DNA from: Marchantia polymorpha subsp. ruderalis | Taxonomy: Eukaryota > Streptophyta > Marchantiopsida > Marchantiales > Marchantiaceae | Assembly (NCBI GenBank): GCA_037833965.1 | Contig: AP031358.1 | Span: 8,440,001-8,504,000, forward strand | Length of the DNA stretch: 64,000 nt | Direction: 5' to 3' | Part shown: piece after piece, positions 13,601 to 24,803 of the stretch | Layout of the letters: the number at the start of each line of letters is the position of its first letter | Position numbering within the stretch: position 1 is the stretch's first letter | Translations under genes and position numbers: made by a program | Notes under the pieces: generated by a model | Database searches by the model: none | Told to the model about the DNA's origin: nothing | The model's input: only the letters and a program-made list of their open reading frames with translations

Positions 13601-16351
13601 CTTTTGACACCATCCACCACATCCGTTTCATCTGCTGTGGCAGTGCGACTTCCTTTATTACGTCTCTCCTTACTATCATGACTACCATCGTGACCAACTT
13701 CACCACTGTTTGAGGCAGTGTGCTTCGGACCTGATCCGCCGGATTCTGCTTTTGAAGGAGCCTCCTGTATAATTGATCAGAAGCAAGAGCACGTTAACAG
13801 ACAATTTCAAACGATATGATATAAAATTGCCACCTCCCGAGAAGTTGGGAATTTTAGTCAAGAGTTATACCCTTGAATGTCCATTTTGGAGAGCTGCTCG
13901 ACTATTTCTTCTGCTCGGTGTATGAGCAGCCACTAAGGGTGACGCTGCTCTCTGTGAGGCTGTGACAAGAGTCTGGGCCGCTTTCGAGAAATCATAATCC
14001 TCATCTGATGTCTCCTCTTGTAGGGCTTTGTTTGCAACTACTTTTGTCTTCATCCTCGGCTCCAACGCACTGCCATTCGGGTATCGTGGTGTTCGCTTTC
14101 CAACTATACGCGGTCTACTAGCTGCAACAAACCAAGATAGAATTATGTCAGCTACACACTATCTAGTACAAGCCATGTTTCTTCTGTGGAGTTTCAAGTT
14201 TTGAAATTATCCAATTTCACATCACATCGTGTCCAAAATCTAAAGGTCTGTCATGTTCAAAAAAAAGGGCAATAGGATTGTACTTGATGGCAAAGAAGCG
14301 CGCAACAATATATGCATTAGAGCACGTGCATAATTCAAAAGAATACAGAGCACGCAACTCCTGTCTTGAATCACTAAAACCTGATCCATACCTGCTGCAC
14401 TTCTTGGCTTCTTGGCTGGTGATGGCCCTCCATAGCTAAGAGTTCCCGGGTTTGAACTGCTCGTAACTCGGGCCCGTAGCCGGGAACTGGTTTGATGAGA
14501 TTGCGTCTGATGAGAACGGTCTGAGTTTGCGAACTCTTCACTACTCTCTTCGTCTTCTTCACTCCTTCTCTCCTCCTGATTTGTATGATTCAAGACACAC
14601 TTCGTTTAGACTTAGACGGTAGGCTGGATGAGGACAAAGTCAAGAAAGTTTAAAAGAAGGATGCATGCGGAAGAGGAAAGGATAAAAAATCCTTTGTCCG
14701 GGATGGCAATGAAATCAGCAGAAATCTTTCATAAACTTTACCAGAATATTGTAGTGATCTGTCATCATTGCGATCAAAACTTCGGGAGAAGTTGTTGCTT
14801 CAGGAAGTGACAGGTAGGCCTGGACATTAAAAGACCAGATGTGAGTAGGATTTTGAGTACTTAAATTTCACAAGCCCCCTCCAATGGAGCATACACTTGA
14901 AGGGAGTATATCATCCCTTGAATCAACAAGAATAACGAATTTACCTTGTTCATGCTGTATAAAGCTTCTACCATTTCCACAGTTCTTTTAGACATACTCC
15001 CCGCAACCTGTCAAAAATAGGAGTGAGCTTAGATTTTTCCAAGTAAGATTTGCCTGCCTAAACTGAGAGAAGCAAGGTATAGTTGATCAGATACGATGTG
15101 CGAATATATATTACGTTGCTCAGATGTAAACACCTATCCTCACGCTCCTCCTGAACAAAAAATACATCACTTTATAACATAATGTCTCGGATTGTGAACA
15201 AGTGTTAGCCACCTTCGACCAATCCTTGCCAAACTTGCGGTAAGCTTGATAGAACTGCTCCAAGTCATCTTTAGACCAAGGCGGTCCCAGCATATCCGAC
15301 ATCTTCCGTTTCTGTGCCACATACAAAATAACAGAGAAAACACTTCTCGCTTAGAGAAAAGGTCCTCAGCGATAATCATCAGACATACACGAGAGAAGAC
15401 CTTCCAAAGCTTTGGTTCCTTGGAATATCAAGACGTGTTACAGCTGTTAGCAGGCAGGAAAACCAAGAGGCTTGAAGGCTGCGCATGTGAAGGCTGTAGG
15501 AACAACGCTTCCAGCTACGACAGAAGTTCCCCCACGGTGCGAGTTACGAAATCGAAACGAATTTTGGATATTGCTCAGGACTATGAAGTGGTCATCGACC
15601 CTGTGCTGATATGAACAGGTCAAGTCACCTGCCCTCGTTCCCCTTAATTGCAACTTAAACCCAAGCACGTTTCCTCCGTATGAGAACTGTCGCATCGGAT
15701 TTTCCACGCTCTCGGGCCAAAATAGTAACATATCAACAAGATCGGCCCACCAATCAGCTTAATTTTAAGGATCAATTCGACCAGGTCCTGCGATTTATCG
15801 AGCTAAAGGAAATTCGCAACGTTCCTACTTTCAACAATCCTCTCGTTACGAGTAGACTGAAAAACAAATATTGCATAAAAATGCGTGAAAGGAAATTGTA
15901 CAGATGCCGGGACACTAAGTCCGAAACAATCGCTTTTTCCGACGAAACCTCGTCACTATGAAATAAACTGTCACACAGTGAAAGATAGAAGATAACGATG
16001 TCGCACTCATCCTTGATGCGTCTGATTAAGAACAAAACTGAAGAAACGAAAGCAGGACGAGCAGAATGTAGACCACACGTTTCACTTGAGCATCCTCGAA
16101 TAAGCTCCTCTGTAAAGAGCCAATCTTCAGGAAAAGCAACGGGCGCATTTTTAGCTGGAGCTACTAGATTGAAATATTCATGAGGATCATCATCAATCTC
16201 GGAGTCGATACTCTTGAACACAATTCTCTAACTTACAACGTCCGTCCAAAAAGCGAGGTCCGTGGTAGAATTTACGAGTTCCTTGACAACGAGATCGCAC
16301 CAGAGACATTTGATAATTGATCGGGCAAAAGGTTTCAGAACCGGACACAAC

Positions 16352-16444
<93 letters not shown>

Positions 16445-16563
16445 GAGGAGAAACTGACCCGTAGCTTGCCTCCTCGTTCACCAGCATCCTCATCCCTCTC
16501 GACAACGCCCGGATTGTTCTTGGAGGTAACCCGACCGCTCGTTCTCGGCCTGCGAGCAGCCAT
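7672..16563 (-). CDS. ALY: ALWAYS EARLY / LIN-9 homologue (DREAM complex subunit), 19 exons, 1,248 residues
   Basis: Exons in transcription order: 16563-16459, 15311-15213, 15007-14945, 14819-14742, 14575-14392, 14121-13871, 13764-13320, 13211-13125, 13005-12740, 12468-12409, 12118-11774, 11521-11346, 10637-10355, 10176-9931, 9579-9415, 9205-9086, 8874-8671, 8488-8144, 7896-7672. All junctions agree in phase. A SANT/Myb-like domain spans about residues 40-110 ([34 protein letters not shown]). A low-complexity Ser/Lys/Glu-rich centre follows. The DIRP domain is at about 670-780 ([40 protein letters not shown]). A Tudor-like patch ([20 protein letters not shown]) and a helical C-terminal half follow. 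LIN-9 proteins are core subunits of the MuvB/DREAM complex that binds cell-cycle promoters with E2F, RB and Myb proteins; plant ALYs do the same in the nucleus. Length is close to Arabidopsis ALY3 (about 1,130). The start was chosen because KLR joins directly to KRKMSDMLG, as in plant ALYs. Confidence 0.93.
16354..16441. repeat. (CT)44 microsatellite in intron 1 of ALY, 17 bases inside the 5' splice site
   Basis: An uninterrupted CT dinucleotide run of 88 bases is present on the plus strand, (GA)44 on the transcribed sense strand of ALY. The donor of exon 1 (GTCAGT) lies at 16458 just upstream in transcription. If the intron were retained the run would be read as an Arg-Glu repeat. Confidence 0.95.
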
Positions 16564-18200
16564 CTCTCGCTAGAAATTCACGCCCTGCACCAACTTTTAA
16601 ACCGGGATCGATACGTCCGAGAATTGCGGCTCCCTCGCAACAGATGAACCAAATTTATCGGCCATTTGAAGCATCTGATTAGTCGACAAACACCTGCTCT
16701 TCCACGGCCCCGCAGCGAAGAATGCTCCGCCCGCCACCTCCGAACTCTCAGAATCGCCGAGAAGACAGACCCCTCAGCTTGCGATGTACAGGACCCACTT
16801 CAACTATTCAAACGATGACATTGTTCCCGCGGTAGGTAGATGGGACAAGCGCCGAAGACGGTAAACTACACAGAGGGGCCGAATTGAACGCTCCGAAAAT
16901 TGCCCTTGAGGACGCTACCTTCGGAATGCAGCTGCAACGTCCTGCCGCCAGGTCAAGAAACCGGAAGAGAGCAAATGGTTGCGAGGAATCATCGAAGAGC
17001 TAAACCCGAAGACCCGAAGACGGCGACTGGCTGCGGGAGCCGGGACCGCCCGCAATTCAGAATCCAAAAACGAGGCCGCGGAGAGGCGGGGCTAGCGTTT
17101 ATCGGACGACGCAGGAAATTCAAAATCGGGCGCAACTGGCGAGCACGACGAAACTGATCACCGCCCTCACAAAACTCCCGTTCGACGCAACTCCTCTGCC
17201 GCCGTCCGAACGAGCGAGCGAACGAGCGCCGAGCGCAAGATCGGAGCGCCCCGTTCGAACAATCCGCACGGAAACCACCGCATCCCACTTTCTGTCCACC
17301 GAGCTCGATGCTCATTCCACCTTCCTCCTCCGCCTCATCATCCCCCGGTCTCCGGAAAAAAAACCCACTCTAATGTTCACACACTCTTCGAGCCCGTGGC
17401 ACCGCCCTACCGCTCAATTCAATTCACTTGCTCTGTCAAATCGCATTCGCTTCGTCCTCACAGACTCCTCTGGCCCTCCTCGTCTGTCTCTCTATCTCGA
17501 CCCAAGAAAAAACATCGCCATCTGAAGGTGGTCACGCTTTTGGTCTCCTCTCCTCACCTCACCTCACCTCACCTCAACCTGCTGCTGCTGCTGCAAGTGG
17601 CAGTGGTACGAACCAACAGAACAGGACAGAACACAGAGCGATCGACATTGACATCAATCGTCAACATCCGCACCACGACGACGACGAGGAGCCACGGGAG
17701 GATGGATAGTGAAGTGGCTCGCGACACTGATTGCCCGACAATCAATCAATCGCTTCCGGCGAGAGAGAGAGAAAGCGAGCCTCTGCAGGACTGCGACGGG
17801 AGCAGGCGCTGGACGAGCGTTTGGGCAGCGGACGACGACGACAACGACGACGGAGGAGGAGGAGAGGGTAGGGGAGGGGAAGGGAGGGGGGGACCTAAAG
17901 AAGGACAAGTTGAATTCCGCCCAATCACCGCCTGCCACGCCAGATGCTTTAGGGTACAGCCAAATGATTTTTGAATTCAGTGCCTCCCAAGAAACAGTTG
18001 CCTGCCTATTCAGCTTTCTGCTTGCCAACCCTGAACTCTGCAATTCAAATGTTCCTCTGTATGTGCCAATTCGATTGCCATTTCATTTGCCATTTCACGT
18101 GCATTTGCAATTTTTAGATTCACCGCCCACCGCTCTGACTCATCCGGCTTTTGTTTTCACGTCAGATTCTCCTCACCGGATCATAGTAATTCTTCGAGAA
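16564..18200. other. Upstream/leader region of ALY, GC-rich and simple-sequence-rich
   Basis: The region is upstream of the ALY start codon and richer in GC than its flank. It contains short reiterations: five tandem CTCAC units near 17554-17576, a CTG run at 17580-17594, a GAC run near 17830-17850 and purine-rich GGGA tracts at 17855-17895. Several overlapping frames of 60-190 codons are open on both strands, but all consist of low-complexity translations and none resembles a known protein. The region probably carries the promoter and 5' untranslated sequence of ALY. Confidence 0.4.
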
Positions 18201-19328
18201 AATTAGAGACCCAAAAGCGTATCGGAGATTTGCAAATATCGAAGATTATTCATAAATATTTTTATCATTATTATCAAAGAGTATTTTTAGATATTTCATA
18301 CAGGTTTGGGTTCACGATGTCAGATGTTCTAAGTTTAGAAGGCTTAGGATTCTGGTCGCTTTGAGGCTTTATATGTTTATCTTTCAAACATTCCTGACTT
18401 ATTCCTAAGTTCTCAAGCCTCACATGTGTAAATCAATGTTTAAATTTATCTGCCGTTTCACATGCATTTGCAAAGACTTGCCTTTACCAACCACCTCTCT
18501 TCCTGTTCCTGTTCGCGTGTCTAACTTTTCAAACTTGTTTAAAGAGACCTGTTAGTCCTCACGTCTCCAATTCACATTATTTTTATTCAATTGCCATGTC
18601 AAATCAAGCACCGAAAAAATTCCAACATTCACAAATCTTCCTCATTCGTTTGCTGAAAATCTTCACCATTTTCCGGAAATGCTCAAATTCTATTCAGTAC
18701 AAGTTTAGGTGGAGTTCGCCATAAGTTATTCTCAAACGTTCTATCTGATGCTCCAACTTGAGGTTTGACTTTATCTCTCTTGGAGAAATTGTTGATCTCC
18801 AAGTCAACCCTTCCTTTGAGAGCTAAACAAAACAAGTTGCTAATCGACCTTCTTCTTTATTTTATTAAGAAAAAAACAAAGTAATGGTGAACATGTCAAT
18901 CCAAACGGGATTAATTAAATTGCCCAGCAATAATATTACTGGGCAACCAACCTGTTTATTATTCATCTATCAAAGCATAAGATCACACTTGTCCAGTCTG
19001 AATTCAAGGTAACAAATTACTGAATTATTTTTATAAGTAAAAAGTAACATCCACGATGATTAAATTTTGAGACATATCTTGAAAAAAAAATTTCCAAAAA
19101 ACTATAATTATTTTGAAAGTTTTAAGACTAAAAATTACTGAATATGTAACAAATAAATGTAAAATCTCATTCAAACCCTTCGATTAGAATGATTGTATAA
19201 CTTTGCATACATTTTCTCTATTTATGTGAAGCAAAAATTAATATTCTTACGAAGACATCTTGTAAACTATTAGTGTTAATGGGATGCATAATGATATGTG
19301 CATATGTAACATTTGTTGAGAATTTCCT

Positions 19329-19452
19329 TCTATGTTAAATATGATGTTTTCATCTATTAGTTTTCATTCTCATATTACAACATTTACATATCTATGTTAT
19401 ATAAGATGTTTTTATGAATCAATTTTCACTCTCATATTACAAAAGCTACATT
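19329..19452. repeat. Imperfect tandem duplication, two units of about 62 bases
   Basis: Two neighbouring stretches beginning TCTATGTTA at about 19329 and 19391 share most of their bases, including CTCATATTACAA near the end of each. They differ by scattered substitutions, so the duplication is not recent. Confidence 0.6.
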
Positions 19453-20005
19453 TTTGTGCTTCTTGAAATTAGTTTTTACATACACACTGATCTAAAGCTT
19501 TTGTGTTTTAATTAATCAATGAATATATGTTTGACTATTAAAAGTAAATAGAGAAGTTCAAAAAAAGACATATAATATCTCTTTGTAAAACTGTAACCAT
19601 TTAATTATTGTAAATTCAAAGCTTGATAGCTAGTGTTATATAAAACTATGACATTATTGTAGACATTGTCGTCTTAGTTTGTGTAGATATGAAATTCATA
19701 TGAATGCACGAAGAAAATGAAAAACATATAGTGGCAATGTTTTTCAATGATCTTTTCTACCTTATATGTTCATTGCGTTGTGACAAATTATTAATTTAGA
19801 TGATTCGATACAATGGAAATATTATTGTCTTCACTATACTTAAAGTTGAATACAAAATATATAAAAAAAACTAATTTTGTTGATTGATTAAAAAGAAATT
19901 ATACACTAAGATAAAGTATATATTATTTGAAGACATAAAATATAAGCTAAATGACATTTGGATTAAACTTCAAAGGAAGTAGAAACAAGATATAGATATG
20001 TATGT

Positions 20006-20033
20006 ATGTATGTATGTATATACATACATACAT
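20006..20033. repeat. Perfect 28-base palindrome built of ATGT/ACAT units
   Basis: A run of TATG units turns into its own complement at 20019/20020, so the two halves pair without a mismatch over 14 base pairs. It can extrude as a cruciform and is typical of an unstable microsatellite. Confidence 0.85.
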
Positions 20034-21726
20034 TATGCACAATGGTCATCTGCTTGAAATGTTTCATGATGTTAACAACTTTCTAACTACTATCAACTTT
20101 GTAGTTATGACTTTTAGATCCAATAAACAATTGTTATCATCCAAATAATTGAATCAACAACACATTATGAAATAGATTGTGATTAATCTATTATAAACAA
20201 TAGTTAGCGATACATTGTCATAGTTAATAGATCAAATTATAAAATGTAGATAAATAGTAAATAGATCAATAATCAATTTAATTTATATAAATCATATGCC
20301 ATGAGAAATATGTTGACAATTTTACTACTACAAATTTAATGTATAAAATAAATTCGATGTAGAATACATGAGGCATGTTATTGTTATTACTCTAAAAATG
20401 AAAAGATAGAATAAAAATATTTAACATATGTATAATTATCATCAATGAAATATGATTTTTGACCATACACACAAATTGATTTAAATCTTGTAATGAACTA
20501 AACATATCAGACTATTAATATTGGTAATATACATCAATCCAACTATTACATTTAAAAAATAATCAATCGGATATGTAAAATCTTGTACTTGCATAGAGCT
20601 TCATGAAATATTTTGATGCAGGTTAATATGAGTCTAGTTATAAGATCAACATAGTTGATACTAATTTGTTTGTCTTTGTTATTTATTTGATAATAATGAT
20701 TGAGGTTTTTACTTTTGTTGATTATCAAATATTCACATTCATGATAACATTGTTGTTGTGTATAATTATGATACATGTAATACATACATTTAATACAAGG
20801 TTGATGGAATTCAAATTTAGACATCTTCACTTCTTTTAAGTGCAAATTGTATATTGTGGTGATCTGCTTCAATTTTCATACTGTGATTTTCTAAATTTTG
20901 TTCATGTTTTCAAAGAATGATATGATTTCATGGTTGGAGAATACACATGTGTTGGTAATCTTCATTTGTCATGCATGCTCTCATAAACAAACATACGCAC
21001 AAAGCTTGCAAATTGTAAACAAAAGTCAAGATCATTGACATCATATTAGTCTATTTGGTAAAAATTAATAACGTGTACGTTAAAAATACATGTACATTTA
21101 TAAATATGAAAATTATCTTTATAAATATTTTTATTGATACTTTTAAGTTTGTTTCGACAATGTATCTCTTTGATATAAACAACTGAGAGTCTTAAAATTT
21201 AGATTTGTTTGATCAATAAGCTTTCAATTGCATGAAAAGTACATATTATAAGATTCCAATGTAACTTATCTGATTACATAGACTGATAATCAAAATTCTA
21301 ATTTGTGATTATATAAAATTCTTTTATATTGCTTCACTTCCATGCTTTTGATTTAGCGCTCAATATGTTTTTTATTTTAATGTAATACGCCTGTATAAAT
21401 GAAAGTTTCATAAGTATAATTTGTGTAGATTTATCATGCAAATTATAGTCATAAAAATTTATAGTTTTAATTATATTGACAACCAGTTTTAAAAAATACA
21501 TAATTGTTATATCTAGATTTTTGAAAAATTCACACAATTTTTTGTTCATTTGAGAAATAGTTTTAACAAATGTTTATGTTATAACGTTTATCGCTATTAC
21601 ATGTTGTGAACTAATCGTATGCTTACATGATTTTGAGATTGCATGTACACTTTTTGAAGTCACTGCAGAACTTACAAAATATAACTGTCAGGACAATGAA
21701 ATTTGACATCATTATATATTTTCAAG

Positions 21727-21751
21727 ATATATATATATATATATATATATA
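21727..21751. repeat. (AT) dinucleotide run
   Basis: An uninterrupted alternating AT tract of roughly 25 bases sits inside AT-rich block 1. A similar tract followed by CT units lies at about 40815-40848 in block 2. Confidence 0.85.
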
Positions 21752-23000
21752 ACATCAAAAATAGAAAACTCACAATATAATATTTGAAATTAAATCAAAT
21801 ATTGAACGAAGATGATGCATGAATTATATAAAAATCAGATGGACAGTTTTTCAACATCATAATTCAATATTATTTGTTGTTTGTCAGATATATTTAACTT
21901 ATTGCATATGTATCTATACAAACATACATTACAAGGATGACTTTATCTTATAATTCTTGTTATGAATATCATGATATATGAATTATTTAATAATATCATA
22001 TATTGTGTTAGCACCCATCAAAATGCATATTCATTTAATTTATATACTCAGTAAATAAATTATGTTATGAAAATTGGAATTAATTTTGTAATTATAACAG
22101 ATGTCTTATAAACATAGTACGCATAAGTGTCATTCAAGCAAAAAGTAAATTGGAAATTATTTAAATGTCTATCCGTTACAAATTTTTTTTAACTATTATA
22201 ATGATTTGATTTTCATCTGATTAAGTATCAATTTGTTGGCAAGCAAATTTTTGATCAACTGTGTTGGATATCCAGTAAAAGAGATCAAGCATATCAATCT
22301 GATAAATATTCTTACTGTGAAAATATATGTAAAAGTACTTCTCGTCACACATTTAATGTAAATTATAATTCATCTTCGTCTGATCTATAAAATCAAAATA
22401 CATACGTTAAAACAAATTGCATATATGTGAAAGAAAATTCAAATAAGTGTGTTTCTAAAATGCCACGTACTCGATTTCAATAACAATAAACGAGACTGAC
22501 CATCTCTATAACGTAGTTCTCACAAGTTATTTGGCTTCTGTTGAATTGGAATCTCTTCCTATCTTCTGTATGTATTTTATATTGCATCTTTACATACAGT
22601 TATAGAGAGTATTTTACATTAAAATAGTACGAAGGAGGAGTACTACTGTTTTGATTGGTAATGAATTTTATTTGAACTTTTGATTTGATACAAACTGATT
22701 TTTTAAAAGACTGTAAGCATAGAGATTCATTAGGAAACGATTCAGGATAAGACTTAAATGATATATATACGAAAGATTTAATGTAGATGATTTTACATAT
22801 ATTTATTTGTGGCAGGTGAAATATTTAATATATTTAATACCAGTGGGTGTTTCATGGACCTTTCCTATTTCATACTCTTCATGTATTAATCTATAGGAAG
22901 CAAACCTACGCAACTAAGAAACGAATGGACTCGAACCCTGAAAGCAATGCTCGTGACTCTCTCCACATGTGTATATTGTATCAAACCAGTTGTCATGGTG

Positions 23001-23911
23001 TCACATGTTGTGGTCATTGGGTACTCTACTTGAGTTGAAACAATTTGAGCAACTTCTTCAAGCATTCACCCACACGTAGATCCATATTCGCACTAGAGTA
23101 CGAGGAGGAGTGGGTCATTTTGTATGCCTGTAAGGATTGGTGGCTTCACAACCCTAGACAACTACTGGTAGGCTAGTATTCTTAATATAACCGGAATTCT
23201 GAGAGGAAAGAATATATTTGCAATATGACTTGGTGAAAAAGACAATTTCTTGCTCTTTTACAAAACATGTGAACTACGTGTAAACATCACAGCGGAAAGG
23301 AACAATAAACTAATTGATTAATTGATCTAATATAATTCTTCTCAATACATTCAAATGCAAGGGAAGATAATTTTCCAGAAGAAACACCTGACTGAAGAAC
23401 ACAACAATCTGGTATAGTAGTCTGAAAAGACAGAAGAAAAATGCTCGGTAGGTTCCCAAATTTGAGAAGTTAGTTTTCTTTCGTATCAAATAGTTTTCTT
23501 TCGTATCAAATCAGAGTACCACCGTGTCAATGACATCTCGTCCTCTGAACAACAAGCAAGTATATAGTGAAACCAAGTGATAACCTCGGGCACATTTTCA
23601 AGCGATGCGGGCTGAGGACTGCTCGAAAGCGATCATATTATCACCCTCCATAATCCAGATATCCAGCGATAACACTCGATCTGGATTCTTTGGTAAGAAG
23701 AGAAAAAAATGATATCACCTTGCTTACATCAAGGCAGTTGCAACTGACCAGTCCAATGCAGGGGCTGATCTAGCAACGATTCTGCCAAGTTTGTCACATG
23801 GTGTTTGGATACGGAGGGGACATTCAGTCAAAGCCATGTGGCTGGGATATACCTCTCCACCTCCGACTATGGACGGTTGTAAGAGAGTGAACAAGGGCAT
23901 CACTTTGTAAA
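23001..23911. other. Transition region without a recognisable gene
   Basis: Base composition returns to moderate GC. A 65-codon open stretch without an early ATG runs from 23713 to a TAA at 23908-23910 on the plus strand; its translation (including LPSLSHGVWIRRGHSVKAMW) is of normal amino-acid make-up but matches no family I know. It may be a decayed exon. A 20-base unit is duplicated at 23471-23510. Confidence 0.35.
23471..23510. repeat. Perfect tandem duplication of a 20-base unit
   Basis: TAGTTTTCTTTCGTATCAAA occurs twice in a row without a mismatch. Confidence 0.95.
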
Positions 23912-24803
23912 TCTTACTTATTGCTTACAATATCTCATACTATCATCAGGAGCAATTAGTTTAGGTACCATTTTTTGGTATGCTCTTGATCTAGGATATA
24001 ATGGATTCAAGATTATATATTTACAATCGTGATATTGTTGGGCTAGTCCCATCTGTTCTTTTGTACTTATTGATGGGGTCTTCCTATGATTTTGTTTGGA
24101 TATATTATTTTTAAACGCTTCGCATGACTTTGTTTATCTTACCTATTCCTTACAATATCTCATACTATCATCAGGAGCAATTAGTTTAGGTACCATTTTT
24201 TGGTATGCTCTTGATCTAGGATATAATGGATTCAAGATTATATATTTACAATCGTGATATTGTTGGGCTAGCCCCATCTATTCTTTTGTCCTAATTGATG
24301 GGGTCCTCCTATGATTTTGTTTGGATATAATATTTTTAAACGCTTCGTATGACTTTGTTATCTTACCTATTGCTTACAATATCTCATACTATCATCAGGA
24401 GCAATTGGTTTAGGTACCATTTTTTGGTATGCTCTTGATCTAGGATATAATGGATTCAAGATTATATATTTACAATCGTGATATTGTTGGGCTAGCCCCA
24501 TCTATTATTTTGTCCTAATTGATGGGGTCCTCCTATGATTTTGTTTGGATATAATATTTTTAAACGCTTCGTATGACTTTGTTATCTTACCTATTGCTTA
24601 CAATATCTCATACTATCATCAGGAGCAATTGGTTTAGGTACCATTTTTTGGTATGCTCTTGATTTAGGATATAATGGATTCAAGATTATATATTTACAAT
24701 CGTGATATTGTTGGGCTAGCCCCATCTGTTATTTTGTTCTAATTGATGGGGCCTTCCTATGATTTTGTTTGGATATATTATTTTTAAACGTTTCGCATGT
24801 CTT
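23912..24803. repeat. Tandem array, four copies of a 224-225-base unit
   Basis: The marker TACAATATCTCATACTATCA begins at 23926, 24151, 24375 and 24599, giving periods of 225, 224 and 224 bases. The two inner copies are almost identical, while the outer ones carry more substitutions. Each unit contains two dyads: TACCA and TGGTA around a T run, and CCCATC paired with GATGGG about 18 bases on. A GGGCTAGCCC palindrome is present in the later copies. No open frame crosses the unit. The array sits on the border between AT-rich block 1 and normal sequence. It could be a young minisatellite or part of a larger mobile element. Confidence 0.92.

Larger units (their letters stand above)
18200..23000. 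other. AT-rich intergenic block 1
   Basis: About 4.8 kb of strongly AT-biased sequence begins sharply after about 18.2 kb. It has no convincing gene; the longest open frames (106 and 71 codons) are Ile/Tyr/Asn/Lys-rich as expected by chance in such DNA. It holds an (AT) run at about 21727-21751, a 28-base palindrome (20006-20033) and a 62-base imperfect tandem duplication (19329-19452). No plastid or mitochondrial gene could be recognised. It may be an old, mutated transposable element cluster, but no element family can be named. Confidence 0.6.

Noticed and set aside
16228..16563. Arg-Glu repeat coding region in ALY exon 1
   Set aside because: The family junction KLR to KRKMSDMLG is obtained by splicing at GTCAGT (16458), which puts the CT tract in the intron.
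17396..18206. Two overlapping plus-strand frames of 192 and 165 codons
   Set aside because: Low-complexity composition, no homology recognised and no splice context; they lie in the upstream region of the minus-strand ALY gene.
20552..20872. 106-codon minus-strand frame in AT-rich block 1
   Set aside because: Its Ile/Tyr/His/Lys-rich make-up is what very AT-rich random DNA encodes; no domain seen.
18200..23000. Plastid or mitochondrial DNA insertion as the cause of the AT bias
   Set aside because: No organellar gene, tRNA or rRNA stretch could be recognised in either orientation.
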